Of a stretch of 64,000 nt of DNA, positions 53,263 to 61,462 are shown in pieces. A program made the translations under genes and the position numbers. Below the pieces are notes generated by a model. It searched no databases. It was not told where the DNA came from and saw only the letters and a list, made by a program, of their open reading frames with translations. Position 1 is the stretch's first letter, and each line of letters opens with the position of its first letter. Location: the NCBI RefSeq assembly GCF_900626145.1, contig NZ_LR130816.1, forward strand, positions 712,077-776,076. The letters run 5' to 3'. The DNA comes from Intestinimonas timonensis. GTDB lineage: Bacteria; Bacillota; Clostridia; Oscillospirales; Oscillospiraceae.

Positions 53263-53435
53263 AGCAAGACCCCCTAATGTAGCTTTATTTTCCTACATTA
53301 GGGGGCCTTTTGTCTATTGTCCGGTTTTACTGGAGCTGTTCACTGAGGTCCGCGGCCTTTTCCTGTCCAGATTGGAACGGGCGGATGGTGTCTGTCCCTA
53401 CGCGCTGTTTTGCCCCATGCGGGGGCGCGCGGCGA

Positions 53436-53942
53436 TCAGCCGCCCACCCCCGGCCGGATACGTGCCATGAGAAGCTCGTCGGCATACCGACCGTTCCGGA
53501 CGCAGGACATCCGCTTGCGGCCCTCAGTCTCAAAGCCCAGCTTCTCATAGAGTTGGATGGCCCGCTGGTTGTCGGCAAAGACCTCCAGCTCCACCCGCAC
53601 CAGCATGAGCCAGTTGTCGGCCAGGTCCAGAAGGGTCTTCAGGAGGGCGGTGCCCACCCCCATGTTCTGGTACTCTGTATGGACGAAGAGCCCCACGCTG
53701 CCCACGTGGCGCATCCGGGGGCTGGGGCACACACGGAGACCGGCGGTCCCGATGACGGTGCCGTCGGCCAGCACCGCCACGAAGTTGTGGTCGTCCGGGC
53801 CCATGGCCTGGAAGCCGTCGATGTTCCGTTGGACCCGCTCGGAGGGGAGGCCCAGGGTGTTTTCAAAGACGCCGGGCATCCGCCGCAGGGCGTTGAAGCC
53901 CTCCATATCCTCCAGCCGGGTGGGACGGATGGTGTACTCCAT
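53436..53942 (-). CDS. GNAT-family N-acetyltransferase
   Basis: 168 residues. Motif A with the acetyl-CoA loop QNMGVGTALLKTLLDLA at about 95-111, preceded by VGSVGLFVHTEY, and motif B LYEKLGFETEGRKR near 135-150. The acceptor is unknown; the C-terminus (YADELLMARIRPG) resembles RimJ/RimL or phosphinothricin-type relatives. Follows the lipid kinase gene by 36 bp, so the two are probably co-transcribed. Confidence 0.9.
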   Translation of the reverse strand: MEYTIRPTRLEDMEGFNALRRMPGVFENTLGLPSERVQRNIDGFQAMGPDDHNFVAVLADGTVIGTAGLRVCPSPRMRHVGSVGLFVHTEYQNMGVGTALLKTLLDLADNWLMLVRVELEVFADNQRAIQLYEKLGFETEGRKRMSCVRNGRYADELLMARIRPGVGG

Positions 53943-53978
53943 ATCCGCGTGCTCCTTTCTCTCTGACGTTGGGAGACT

Positions 53979-54872
53979 TTACTTCCCCCAGACCAGGGTG
54001 ATGGCCTTGTGGAGGTTTTCGATCTTGGCCACCTCCGGGTTGCCGCCGTATTCGCCGTCCAGAGTCCAGGGCAGGGCCTCGGCGGCGGTGACCTTCAGCT
54101 TGCTGGTGTGGAAGGCCACCACCTGGCGGCTCTCCTCGTGGTTCTGGCGCACCAGGCTCACCAGGGCGTCCTGGAGGTCGGCCACGTTCCGGGGCTGCCG
54201 GACCAGCACCACCTCAAAGACCCCGTCGTCCAGGGAGACCTGATTGGCCGGAAAGACCTGGAAGCCTCCCACCGAGTTGGTGTTGGTGACCATGCCGTAG
54301 ATAAAGTCCCCCTCCAGGGTGCCGCCGTCGTGCTCCACCGTCAGGTGGTAGCCCCGGCCCAGATCCCCCAGCTTGGTGGCCCCCTCCAGCACGTAGGCCA
54401 GGTGGCCGAAGGCGTTTTTGAACTCCTGGGGCGTATCGTAGCTCACATCGGTAAAGATGCCGAAGGCGGCCACATAGACAAAGGTCCGGTCGTTGAAGCG
54501 GCCCATGTCGCAAGGGCGGGGCGTCCCCTCCATGGCCGTGGCCGCCGCCTTCTCCACCCCCCGGGGCAGGCCCAGATTCTTGGAGAAATCGTTGGTGGTA
54601 CCGGCGGGAATATAGCCCAGCACCGGCGGCGTGTCCAGGGTGAGCAGCCCCGACACCGTCTCGCTGAGGGTCCCGTCTCCGCCGCAGCAGACCACCCGGT
54701 CATACCACCAGCCCTGCCGGGCGGCCACACGGGTGGCGTCCTCCTTGCCCTGGGTGGGCCACACCGTCACCAGATAGTCCGCCTTGGTGAAGGTGTCCAC
54801 CACGTTGGCCAGGTGGGCCTTGATGATCCCCTTCCCCGCCTGGGGATTGTAAATGAAGAGCAGTCGTTTCAT
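53979..54872 (-). CDS. Diacylglycerol/lipid kinase family protein (YegS/BmrU-like)
   Basis: 297 residues. N-terminal YNPQAGKG, the nucleotide-binding CCGGDGTLSETVSGL at about 62-76, and PAGTTNDFSKNLGLPRG at about 92-108 define the DAGK catalytic fold; the C-terminal domain has LDDGVFEVVLVR and LDGEYGG. Such enzymes phosphorylate diacylglycerol or related lipids at the membrane surface. ATG at 54872 follows GGAGG. Probably in an operon with the acetyltransferase downstream. Confidence 0.92.
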   Translation of the reverse strand: MKRLLFIYNPQAGKGIIKAHLANVVDTFTKADYLVTVWPTQGKEDATRVAARQGWWYDRVVCCGGDGTLSETVSGLLTLDTPPVLGYIPAGTTNDFSKNLGLPRGVEKAAATAMEGTPRPCDMGRFNDRTFVYVAAFGIFTDVSYDTPQEFKNAFGHLAYVLEGATKLGDLGRGYHLTVEHDGGTLEGDFIYGMVTNTNSVGGFQVFPANQVSLDDGVFEVVLVRQPRNVADLQDALVSLVRQNHEESRQVVAFHTSKLKVTAAEALPWTLDGEYGGNPEVAKIENLHKAITLVWGK

Positions 54873-55019
54873 GTCTCGTTCCTCCGCAGGGTTTGATCTT
54901 CCTTAGATGAAACGCGCCGCTTTCGCGAAATCGCGCAGCGGTTTATTCTGTAGACATTATGATACAAGCCCTCCCCAAAAGGCAAGTCTAATTTTGTGAA
55001 CAAAAGCCGTCGGATACTC

Positions 55020-55048
55020 TTGCATTTTTATGCACACAAGTCTAAACT
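55020..55048 (+). promoter_or_regulatory. azlC promoter
   Basis: TTGCAT (55020-55025), 17 bp, TAAACT (55043-55048). Distance to the ATG is about 38 bp, with AAGGGAG as ribosome site. Confidence 0.5.
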
Positions 55049-55086
55049 ACTGTTCTGACAGTGTATGACACAAGGGAGTGTTTTTC

Positions 55087-55797
55087 ATGTACCGCCGTGC
55101 CTTCCGCGCCGCCTTTCCGGCCACCGTGCCGGTGCTCATGGGCTATCTGGCCATCGGCATGGCCTTCGGGCTCATGCTCCAGGCCATCGGATACAATTTC
55201 ATCTGGGCCTTCTTCATGTCGGTCACCATCTACGCCGGCTCCGGGCAGTACCTGGGGGTGGAGCTGCTGGGCACCGCCGCCACCCTGGGCAGCGTGGCCC
55301 TTCTGACCTTCATCATCAACTTCCGCCATCTGGTCTACGGCCTGAGCCTGCTGGAGAAGTTCAAGGGCATGGGCATCCGGAAGCTCTACATGATCTTCTC
55401 CCTCACCGACGAGACCTACGCCCTTCTCTCCTCGGCCCGGGTGCCGGAGCGGGTGGACCCCCACACCTACTACTTTGCCATCGCTGTGCTGGACCACTGC
55501 TACTGGATCGCCGGATCGGTGATCGGCAGCGTAGCGGGTGCCCTGCTGGGCTTCGACACCACCGGCATCGACTTCGCCATGACCGCCCTCTTCATCGTCA
55601 TTGCCGTGGACCAGTGGAGCGCCTACCGCGAACACCTGCCCGCCCTGCTGGGCTTTGGGGTCACCGTGGTCTCCCTCATCCTTCTGGGGGCTGACGCCAT
55701 GCTCATCCCCGCCCTGTGCGCCATCGTGGTCATCCTGCTCCTCCTCCGGGTCCGGCTGGACGCCCAGGAGGAGACCGCTCAAAAGGAGGAAGTCTGA
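55087..55797 (+). CDS. azlC: AzlC-family branched-chain amino acid exporter subunit
   Basis: 236 residues from ATG 55087, with AAGGGAG in front; a GTG 9 bp upstream is less likely. Seven or more membrane helices; the conserved N-terminal FPATVPVLMGYLAIGMAFG and AGSGQYLGVELL are present. AzlC/AzlD export branched-chain amino acids and toxic analogues. Followed after 1 bp by azlD. Proximity to ilvE fits branched-chain amino acid balance. Confidence 0.92.
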   Translation: MYRRAFRAAFPATVPVLMGYLAIGMAFGLMLQAIGYNFIWAFFMSVTIYAGSGQYLGVELLGTAATLGSVALLTFIINFRHLVYGLSLLEKFKGMGIRKLYMIFSLTDETYALLSSARVPERVDPHTYYFAIAVLDHCYWIAGSVIGSVAGALLGFDTTGIDFAMTALFIVIAVDQWSAYREHLPALLGFGVTVVSLILLGADAMLIPALCAIVVILLLLRVRLDAQEETAQKEEV

Positions 55798-55798
55798 C

Positions 55799-56149
55799 AT
55801 GCCCCTCACCACCGGTCAAGCCATCGCCGCCATCGCCGTCATGTCGGTGGTCACCTTTCTCACCCGGGCCCTGCCCTTCCTCCTCTTTGACCGGGGCGGT
55901 ACGCCCCCCAAGGTGGTCCTCTACCTGGGCCGGGTCCTGCCCCCCGCCGTCATCGCCATGCTCATCATCTACTGCCTGCGCAATATCAGCTTCGGCTGGG
56001 GCACCGACCTGGCCGCCTTCGCCGGCTGGGCGCCTCAGCTCATCTCCGCCGCCGTGGTGGTGGCCCTCCACCTCTGGAAGCACAACAACCTCCTGAGCAT
56101 CTTCGGCGGTACCATCCTCTATATGGTGCTGGTCCAAGCCGTCTTCTAG
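55799..56149 (+). CDS. azlD: AzlD-family branched-chain amino acid exporter subunit
   Basis: 116 residues from ATG 55799, with AAAAGGAGG in front and 1 bp after the azlC stop. Four membrane helices. The typical TFLTRALPFLLF start and VLYLGRVLPPAVIAMLIIYC follow. Forms the exporter with AzlC. A family-3 repeat begins right after its stop codon. Confidence 0.92.
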   Translation: MPLTTGQAIAAIAVMSVVTFLTRALPFLLFDRGGTPPKVVLYLGRVLPPAVIAMLIIYCLRNISFGWGTDLAAFAGWAPQLISAAVVVALHLWKHNNLLSIFGGTILYMVLVQAVF

Positions 56150-56300
56150 TCCTTTTTCTTGAAAGAAAAAGGACCAAAAAGAACTTTGGCAGCGCTTCGG
56201 AACAAGTACGAAACGAACGCTTTCGCCCGGTAACGAGAGCAGAAACAGAATAGAAACGTCAAGCGGGCGCTGCCATCGGCAGTGCCCGCTCGATTTTTAG
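56150..56300 (+). repeat. Stop-adjacent repeat (family 3) downstream of azlD, ending in a terminator hairpin
   Basis: Starts at the stop codon with CCTTTTTCTT-GAA-AGAAAAAGG, then AAGAACTTTGG, a CGCCCGGTAACGAGAG block, AGAATAGAAACG, and ends in the hairpin AGCGGGCGCTGCC / GGCAGTGCCCGCT (56262-56290) followed by ATTTTT. The order of motifs matches the copy behind mnmE. Confidence 0.7.
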
Positions 56301-56766
56301 AAAAGGGAACGCCCCCCCGCTGACCCACGCCGCAGTCCTCACCTACACAGCGGTGTACACCACCCACATCACAGCAACGGCAATCCCAGGCAGCGTCACC
56401 ACGCCCGACACCCACCCACGCAGGCGGCGAAAAAATGTCGGATAGAACCACGGCCTTTCCCTGTTCCGCCGGCGGAGTCTCCTGTGGACGGTGCTGGTGC
56501 TCTACGGGGGCGTAAAGCCGGGCCGCCGGATTCCTATTTGGAGCCACTCAACCCGCACGGGAGCCCCTTTTTCTTTGGATTCCAAAAACCGTTCTTTTTC
56601 CAGCAGGGAAAAAGAAACGGGTTTTGAACCGTCTCTCCCGTCCTTTCACGTAACAGAAAGACAAAGAAACGAAACGCAAAACCACACCTCAATGCTCCCC
56701 CTCATCCGGCGGCTAACGCCGCCACCTTCCCCCCAGGGGAAGGCTCACGGACAAGGGGCCTCCCCT
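56301..56766. other. Non-coding intergenic stretch with two more hairpins
   Basis: About 465 bp with no convincing gene on either strand. A hairpin with arms around TTCTTTTTCC / GGAAAAAGAA sits near 56591-56617. At about 56696-56750 a GC-rich pair of hairpins (GGCGGC/GCCGCC and CCTTCCCC/GGGGAAGG) follows the spoIIP stop on the minus strand and resembles a dispersed intergenic repeat, single copy in this window. Confidence 0.5.
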
Positions 56767-57921
56767 TTACCCTTTGTACTCCAGCAGCACAGCCCCCAGG
56801 GCCCGAGCGAACATCCGGGCGGCGGCGAGGGCCTCCTGGAGGGTGTTGCCGTGGCTGCCCACCTCCACCAGCATGGCGCCGGGGGCGGTCTGCTGGTTGT
56901 AGCGGTTCTCCCGCAGGCCGATGGGACGGGCCAGGGTGGGCCAGAGGGTGTTCATCTCCTTCTGGACCTGCACCGCCAGGGCCAGATTTTCCAGCCAGTT
57001 GGGGTGGTCGTAGAGGGCGTTGGAGCCCATGACCAGCATGACCTGGGCGCACTTCTCCCCGTTGATGGTGGTGATGGGCTTGTAGACGGTGCCGTCGGAG
57101 CCGATGAGGGCGTCCCGGTGGACGTCCAGCACCACCTGGATGGTGGGGTACTGCGCCAGCCAGTTCTCCACCGCCGCCAGGGAGCGGTCATAGGCGCCGT
57201 TGTACTCGGGGTAGTCATAGAGGGCGGTGTCGTGGACCACGGTGAGGCCCATCTCGGTGAGCACCTTGGCGATCTCGTCCCCCACCCGGACCACGCTCTT
57301 CTCCGTATCGGTGGTGCGGCACTCCCCGGTGGCCACGTAGGTATCGGTGCCGTCGGGGGTATAGGCCTCGCTGCCGTGGGTGTGGACGATGAGGACCTGG
57401 GGGCCCTCCTCGGGAAGGGTCAGGGTGAGCTGGGTCTGAGCTAGCGCCGCCACGTCCAGGGCCAATCCCGGCCGGTTCTCGATGTACACCCCCTGGGCGC
57501 TGTCATAGCCCTCGCCGCTGGTGGGGAGCAGGGTCCTGCCCACGATGTCCTCCGGGGCCACCGTGACCTCGGGCACCTCCTCCGGGTCCTCCGGGTCGTC
57601 GGGCTCGCCCGTGGGCTGTGGGGACTCCTGGACCGCCTCCCCGGTCTCCCCCTTGCCCACACCGGCGGAGAGGGTGGGGGACTGGCCCAGCACCAGCTTC
57701 TGCCAGCCGGTGAGACCGGTCTCCTCCTCCTCCGGCAGGTTGCCCAGCTCCGCCCGCAGGGCCGCCGACACAAAGGCCGGGCTCTCCGCCAGGGTATGGA
57801 AGGTCTCCGCCGCCGCCCCCATGTCCGCCGTCAGCGACAGCACCCACACCGTCACCGTGGTCAAAAAGAGGGCCACCCCCCTCCGCAGCATCCTCGTCCA
57901 CCGGCCTTGTCCCTTTTTCAT
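56767..57921 (-). CDS. spoIIP: Stage II sporulation protein P
   Basis: 384 residues. Peptidoglycan amidase/endopeptidase needed for septum thinning and engulfment together with SpoIID and SpoIIM. N-terminal membrane anchor (about 14-32), a long Pro/Glu-rich linker (about 100-140), then the SpoIIP/amidase_3-like domain with VLIVHTHGSEAYTPDGTDTY (zinc His and Glu), QVVLDVHRDAL and MLVEVGSHGNT. gpr, its frequent neighbour, is absent. Divergent from the YihY gene. Confidence 0.95.
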   Translation of the reverse strand: MKKGQGRWTRMLRRGVALFLTTVTVWVLSLTADMGAAAETFHTLAESPAFVSAALRAELGNLPEEEETGLTGWQKLVLGQSPTLSAGVGKGETGEAVQESPQPTGEPDDPEDPEEVPEVTVAPEDIVGRTLLPTSGEGYDSAQGVYIENRPGLALDVAALAQTQLTLTLPEEGPQVLIVHTHGSEAYTPDGTDTYVATGECRTTDTEKSVVRVGDEIAKVLTEMGLTVVHDTALYDYPEYNGAYDRSLAAVENWLAQYPTIQVVLDVHRDALIGSDGTVYKPITTINGEKCAQVMLVMGSNALYDHPNWLENLALAVQVQKEMNTLWPTLARPIGLRENRYNQQTAPGAMLVEVGSHGNTLQEALAAARMFARALGAVLLEYKG

Positions 57922-58008
57922 GGCTCTCCCCGTCCTTTCTTTCGTTTCTTGGAGAGTCTATGCGCCGGGTCCGGCTCCTATGTCCCCCGAAAAACGACGG
58001 GAAAGCCT

Positions 58009-58037
58009 TTGAGATTCTCCCCGTCCTGTGATATACT
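58009..58037 (+). promoter_or_regulatory. Promoter of the YihY-family gene
   Basis: TTGAGA (58009-58014), 17 bp, TATACT (58032-58037), about 30 bp before the ATG at 58071. Confidence 0.6.
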
Positions 58038-58070
58038 GGATGGACACTTCAGATAAAGGCAGGTAGGGCT

Positions 58071-58901
58071 ATGCGGGCGATGTGGGACTCCTCGGGGGTG
58101 CGCTTTATACGGGAAATGGTCACGGTGTACTTCGACCGGCGGGTCTCCCGCTCGGCGGCGGAGCTGGCCTATTTCCTGGTGCTCAGCTTCTTCCCCGTCC
58201 TCATCTGCATCAACGCCTTCGTGGGTCTGATGCGGCTAGACGTCAACCTGGTGCTGGAGGCGGCGGACGGCTTTCTCCCCCAGGAGATCCTCCCCATCCT
58301 GGGGGAGTACATCCGCTATATCTCCATCAACCAGTCCAACGCCATGTTCTTCGCCGGGCTCACCATGGTCCTCTTCTCGGCCTCGGCGGCCTTCCGGGCC
58401 CTCATGAACATCATGGCCGACATCTACGAGCGCCCCACCTACCGTGGGATCGGCCAGATCGTGGCCAGCGTCCTCTTTTCCCTTCTGTTTTTGGTGACCA
58501 TCTACCTCTCCATGGTGGTCCTCCTCACCGGAAACTGGTTCCTCCACCTGGTGGAGGGCCGTTTCGTCTGGATCGCCCGGCTGGTGGGTGACTGGCAGTC
58601 CATGCGCTTTTTCATCCTCTTCTGCCTGGTCCTTCTCTTCGTTCTTCTGGCCTACCGCCTGGCCGCCCCCAAGGGTCACCCCCGCCCTCCCGTCCTCACC
58701 GGCGGCATCCTGGCCACGGTGTCCCTGGTGGCCGCCTCCATGCTCTTCTCCTGGTTCATCGGCCTCTCCTCCCGCTACTCCCTGGTGTACGGGTCCCTGG
58801 CCTCCGTCATCATCCTGCTGGTGTGGCTCTACCTGTGCGGCAACATCTTCATTTTGGGCAACGTCTTCAACTATGTCTGGTACAAGCACCGGAAAAACTA
58901 A
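58071..58901 (+). CDS. YihY/BrkB-family inner membrane protein
   Basis: 276 residues with six membrane helices. The family signature is present: SRSAAELAYFLVLSFFPVLI near residue 25, FFAGLTMVLFSASAAFRALM near 90, and the C-terminal SRYSLVYGSLASVIILLVWL with YLCGNIFILGN. Once annotated as RNase BN; now regarded as a membrane protein of unknown function, possibly a transporter. Monocistronic with its own promoter and terminator. Confidence 0.92.
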   Translation: MRAMWDSSGVRFIREMVTVYFDRRVSRSAAELAYFLVLSFFPVLICINAFVGLMRLDVNLVLEAADGFLPQEILPILGEYIRYISINQSNAMFFAGLTMVLFSASAAFRALMNIMADIYERPTYRGIGQIVASVLFSLLFLVTIYLSMVVLLTGNWFLHLVEGRFVWIARLVGDWQSMRFFILFCLVLLFVLLAYRLAAPKGHPRPPVLTGGILATVSLVAASMLFSWFIGLSSRYSLVYGSLASVIILLVWLYLCGNIFILGNVFNYVWYKHRKN

Positions 58902-58903
58902 AT

Positions 58904-58955
58904 GACCGCCCCTCTCCCAAGCCTTTCCGGCCGGGGGATGGGCGGTCCTCTTTTT
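58904..58955 (+). terminator. Terminator of the YihY-family gene
   Basis: Stem GACCGCCC...GGGCGGTC with an inner CC-rich/GG-rich pairing, then CTCTTTTTC. Confidence 0.85.
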
Positions 58956-59045
58956 CGGACTCGTCCGTTTTAAAAGTCCGTTTTATTGTACTTTCTTTCT
59001 GTTATCTTTGAGATACAACAAAGGAGCGGAAAGGAGCGCTGAAAG

Positions 59046-59168
59046 ATGGAATACAGCATGCGTTGGGTAAGAGGACACATCGAAGTCTATGACGGGGCCG
59101 GGCGGTTCCTCTTTTCGGCGGACAGTGAGTGGGAGGCCGAACGGGAGCTGGAATCCTCCGCGGCGTAA
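59046..59168 (+). CDS. Small hypothetical protein, 40 aa
   Basis: MEYSMRWVRGHIEVYDGAGR, then FLFSADSEWEAERELESSAA. AAAGGAG stands 9 bp before the ATG at 59046, and a terminator follows the stop closely. The first half looks like a beta-hairpin, the C-terminus is an acidic helix. No family recognised. Ribosome site plus terminator support a real gene. Confidence 0.65.
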   Translation: MEYSMRWVRGHIEVYDGAGRFLFSADSEWEAERELESSAA

Positions 59169-59180
59169 AAACGGAAAGCA

Positions 59181-59230
59181 GGGACCTTCCCAGCTTCACA
59201 GCCTTTGTGGAGATGGGGAGGTCCCTTTTT
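59181..59230 (+). terminator. Terminator after the 40-aa gene
   Basis: Stem GGGACCTTCCC / GGGGAGGTCCC with an inner CCACAAAGG-type hairpin, followed by TTTTT. Confidence 0.85.
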
Positions 59231-59346
59231 GATGTGGGGCGCAGTAGTCTCCCTGAAACGCCCCCTCTTCTGCGGCGAACATGCACCAGCTGCCCCCTTT
59301 CCGTATAGAATGGGGGCAGCACAGGGAGAAGGACGGTGACCGGGAG

Positions 59347-59724
59347 ATGGAGGAAGACATCCTGGCGGGGGAGGCGCGGACACTGGACGACTCCCTGGGC
59401 TACATACTGGCGGTGATTGGGTCGGTGCTGCTCTCCTACAAGGCCACGGCCCTCCAGCGGGACGGGGTGTGCCTGGCCCTGGCCGGGGACGACACCGGGG
59501 CGCAGGACGCCCAGGAGCGGGTCCGGCAGCTGCGGCTGCTTTCCGGGGCGGTCCTCATCGGCGCCCTGGGGTATTTCCTCTGCCTGGCCCTCCGGGCGGT
59601 GGATCAGGCCAGGGGCGACCCTGCGGCGGAGGGCTCCGCCCGGACCAACCTGACGGCCTCGGTGCTGGTGCTGCTGGCGGCCCTGCTGCGGTTCCTGGAC
59701 CAGAAGGGGCAGACTGCCGCCTGA
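59347..59724 (+). CDS. Small membrane protein upstream of cwlJ-like gene
   Basis: 125 residues from ATG 59347; the ribosome site is weak. Two or three hydrophobic segments: about 15-30 (LGYILAVIGSVLLSY), 70-87 (GAVLIGALGYFLCLAL) and 103-118 (LTASVLVLLAALLRFL). The loop between the first two is charged and Ala/Asp-rich. 21 bp before the spore hydrolase gene, so probably in its operon. No family recognised; a spore-membrane role is a guess from context. Confidence 0.65.
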   Translation: MEEDILAGEARTLDDSLGYILAVIGSVLLSYKATALQRDGVCLALAGDDTGAQDAQERVRQLRLLSGAVLIGALGYFLCLALRAVDQARGDPAAEGSARTNLTASVLVLLAALLRFLDQKGQTAA

Positions 59725-59745
59725 CGCCGCATCGGGAGGAATACC

Positions 59746-60177
59746 ATGACAGATCTGGAGCTTTTGGCCCGTATCATCCAGTGCGAGGCCGGGGGCGAGG
59801 GGGAGCAGGGCATGAAGGCGGTGGCCTGCGTGGTGATGAACCGGGTCCAGGTGGACTACGGCGAGTATGGCCGGCTGGAGCCCACCATACGGGCTGTGAT
59901 CTACCAGCCGGGGCAGTTCGACTGCGCCCGGGAGTCCATCGGGGGCCGCTACAACGCCCAGAACATCTACAACATGTCGGTGGAGCCCATCCACTACGAG
60001 ATCGCCGAGTGGGCCATCGCGGGGAACCGGCTGACCAATCTGGGCTTTGCCCTCTGGTACTTCAACCCCTTCAGCCCCACCTGCCGGCAGAACTTTCCCT
60101 CCAAGGTGGGGGAGTTCGTGGTGCGCATCGGCAACCACTGCTTCTACAACCCCACCCCCGCCTACGCCGATACTTAG
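59746..60177 (+). CDS. cwlJ: CwlJ/SleB-type spore cortex-lytic hydrolase (Hydrolase_2)
   Basis: 143 residues, almost exactly the length of Bacillus CwlJ and without the N-terminal signal and peptidoglycan-binding domain of SleB. The domain begins at once: ARIIQCEAGGEGEQGMKAVA with the catalytic Glu at about residue 14, then VVMNRV, the GQFDCA loop and the C-terminal FPSKVGEFVVRIGNHCFYNP. CwlJ degrades spore cortex during germination and depends on GerQ. The next gene encodes a GerQ-like protein, which supports the CwlJ call. ATG after GGGAGG. Confidence 0.88.
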   Translation: MTDLELLARIIQCEAGGEGEQGMKAVACVVMNRVQVDYGEYGRLEPTIRAVIYQPGQFDCARESIGGRYNAQNIYNMSVEPIHYEIAEWAIAGNRLTNLGFALWYFNPFSPTCRQNFPSKVGEFVVRIGNHCFYNPTPAYADT

Positions 60178-60191
60178 CAAGGAGGATCGCT

Positions 60192-60635
60192 ATGAACCAA
60201 TTCTATCCCAACGCCGTCCGCAGCATCGCCATGGACCAGGCCCAGGGCTCCGGCGGGCTGGTGACCCCGCCGGAGGAGAACTTCAACACCGACACCATGC
60301 GGGGCTCCCTCCAGCAGATCTTATCCGACAATCTGGGGGCCTACGTCTCCTGCGAGTTCCTGGTGGGGCTCCAGGCCATGATTAAGAAGGAGGGCATCCT
60401 CTACTCCGTGGGCCGGAGCTACCTTACCCTCTACGAGGAGGCCACCCAGACCTTCATGGTCTGCGACATCTTCTCGCTCAAATTCATCACCTTCTACCTG
60501 CCTGGCCGCCGGCCGGGACAGACAGGAGCCTCCACGGTGCCCACGGTGACCGTCCCCGGTGTGGGGGAGGTGCCGGCGGGCAATTACGGCCTGGGCACCG
60601 GCAACATCTCGTGGAACGTGGGCCGGGGAGGCTGA
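60192..60635 (+). CDS. gerQ: GerQ-like spore coat protein
   Basis: 147 residues from ATG 60192 with AAGGAGG. A disordered N-terminus (about 1-38, Gln/Gly/Asn-rich), then a compact domain at about 38-105 (RGSLQQILSDNLGAYVSCEF, KKEGILYSVGRSYLTLYEEA, FMVCDIFSLKFITFYLPG) that resembles the GerQ domain, and a Gly/Val/Pro-rich tail. In Bacillus, GerQ is a coat protein needed to retain CwlJ, and the genes are adjacent, as here. The similarity is in domain pattern rather than strong identity, so the call leans on context. Confidence 0.75.
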   Translation: MNQFYPNAVRSIAMDQAQGSGGLVTPPEENFNTDTMRGSLQQILSDNLGAYVSCEFLVGLQAMIKKEGILYSVGRSYLTLYEEATQTFMVCDIFSLKFITFYLPGRRPGQTGASTVPTVTVPGVGEVPAGNYGLGTGNISWNVGRGG

Positions 60636-60637
60636 GG

Positions 60638-61288
60638 TCAGTCTCCCTCCGCCCAGCGGCAGAAGCCCTCCCAGAGCTCCATGGCCTTGAATTTGATGAC
60701 ATAGCCCTCGCTCTCCCCGGTGAGGAGGGCGGCCTCCTCCTCACCCAGGGCGGCCAGGACGGGCTGGGCCTCGGTGGCGGAGCTCTGGCACAGGGGCGGG
60801 AAGACCACGCACCACCAGTTCCGCCCGGCGCCCTCTCCCAGCACCACCCGCAGGGCGGTATACTGTCCCTGGGGGAGGGCGAAGCCGTCATAGGTCTTGG
60901 TGGGGAACCACACATCGTCCTCCAAGGAGGCGGAGACCGCGCAGTCGGCTCCGGCGGCCGTCACCGCCTCCTCCGCCGCCGTCTCCAGCGCCGGCAGGGC
61001 CTGGCGGAGCAGATCCACCGCCTCCTCGGCGGTCTGAGCGCCGGCGCAGGCCTCTGCCGCCGCCTCCAGCACCCGGTCCCGGACCTGGAGCTTCAACGCC
61101 TGGTCGGCGTCGGAGTCGGAGTTTGCGATGACGTGGAGCCGCACCACCTGCTCTGCCAGGTCGGCCTGCTCCCGGTCCAGCCACACCCCCGTCAGCAGGG
61201 CGATGGCCAGCCCCGCCATCAGGGCCGCCTCCCAGCGGCGCAACCGCTGTCCGCCGTTTTTCCACACGCTTTTTTGTACAAGCTCCAT
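60638..61288 (-). CDS. spoIIR: Stage II sporulation protein R
   Basis: 216 residues from ATG 61288, after AAAGGAGGAAG; a longer frame upstream lacks this. Forespore-made, secreted signal that activates the SpoIIGA protease and so sigma-E in the mother cell. N-terminal membrane or signal segment (about 21-36), then the conserved VVRLHVIANSDSDADQALKL, VRDRVLEA and ALRVVLGEGAGRNWWCVVFP. Its stop is 2 bp from the gerQ-like stop (convergent). Normal length for the family. Confidence 0.94.
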   Translation of the reverse strand: MELVQKSVWKNGGQRLRRWEAALMAGLAIALLTGVWLDREQADLAEQVVRLHVIANSDSDADQALKLQVRDRVLEAAAEACAGAQTAEEAVDLLRQALPALETAAEEAVTAAGADCAVSASLEDDVWFPTKTYDGFALPQGQYTALRVVLGEGAGRNWWCVVFPPLCQSSATEAQPVLAALGEEEAALLTGESEGYVIKFKAMELWEGFCRWAEGD

Positions 61289-61462
61289 ATCCGCTTCCTC
61301 CTTTGTCTCAGCTGCCTCTATTGTGCCCGCCGCCGCCCCGTTCCAGACGGGAGGGCGGCAGTTTTTTCCACCCCTTTTTAACCAAATTTTCATCTTTCCT
61401 TGCCCTTTTCTTTTAAAATCACATGGTATCCTTGCAGTACAGACAGGAAAGGAGGATTCGCC

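Larger units (their letters stand above)
52075..53342 (-). mobile_element. IS3-family insertion sequence (1268 bp)
   Basis: Ends TGAAC...GTTCA, with imperfect terminal repeats of about 55 bp (shared blocks TGAAC, CGGACA, ACAAAAGGCC, AATGTAGG). A 3-bp direct repeat CTG flanks it (52072-52074 and 53343-53345). It contains orfA and orfB on the minus strand. Both transposase frames look intact and the ends and target repeat are clean, so the insertion is probably recent and active or recently active. Confidence 0.92.
52057..53361 (+). terminator. ilvE terminator interrupted in its loop by an IS3-family element
   Basis: Left arm AAAAGGCCGCGGACCT (52057-52073 region) and right arm AGGTCCGCGGCCTTTT (53346-53361) are exact complements. 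Joined without the IS they form a strong stem followed by a short T-run. The IS sits between them with a CTG target repeat. Confidence 0.85.

Noticed and set aside
56301-56547. Small membrane protein on the minus strand (a GIAVAVMWVVYTAV-like segment)
   Set aside because: A stop codon precedes it and there is no start codon or ribosome site in frame.
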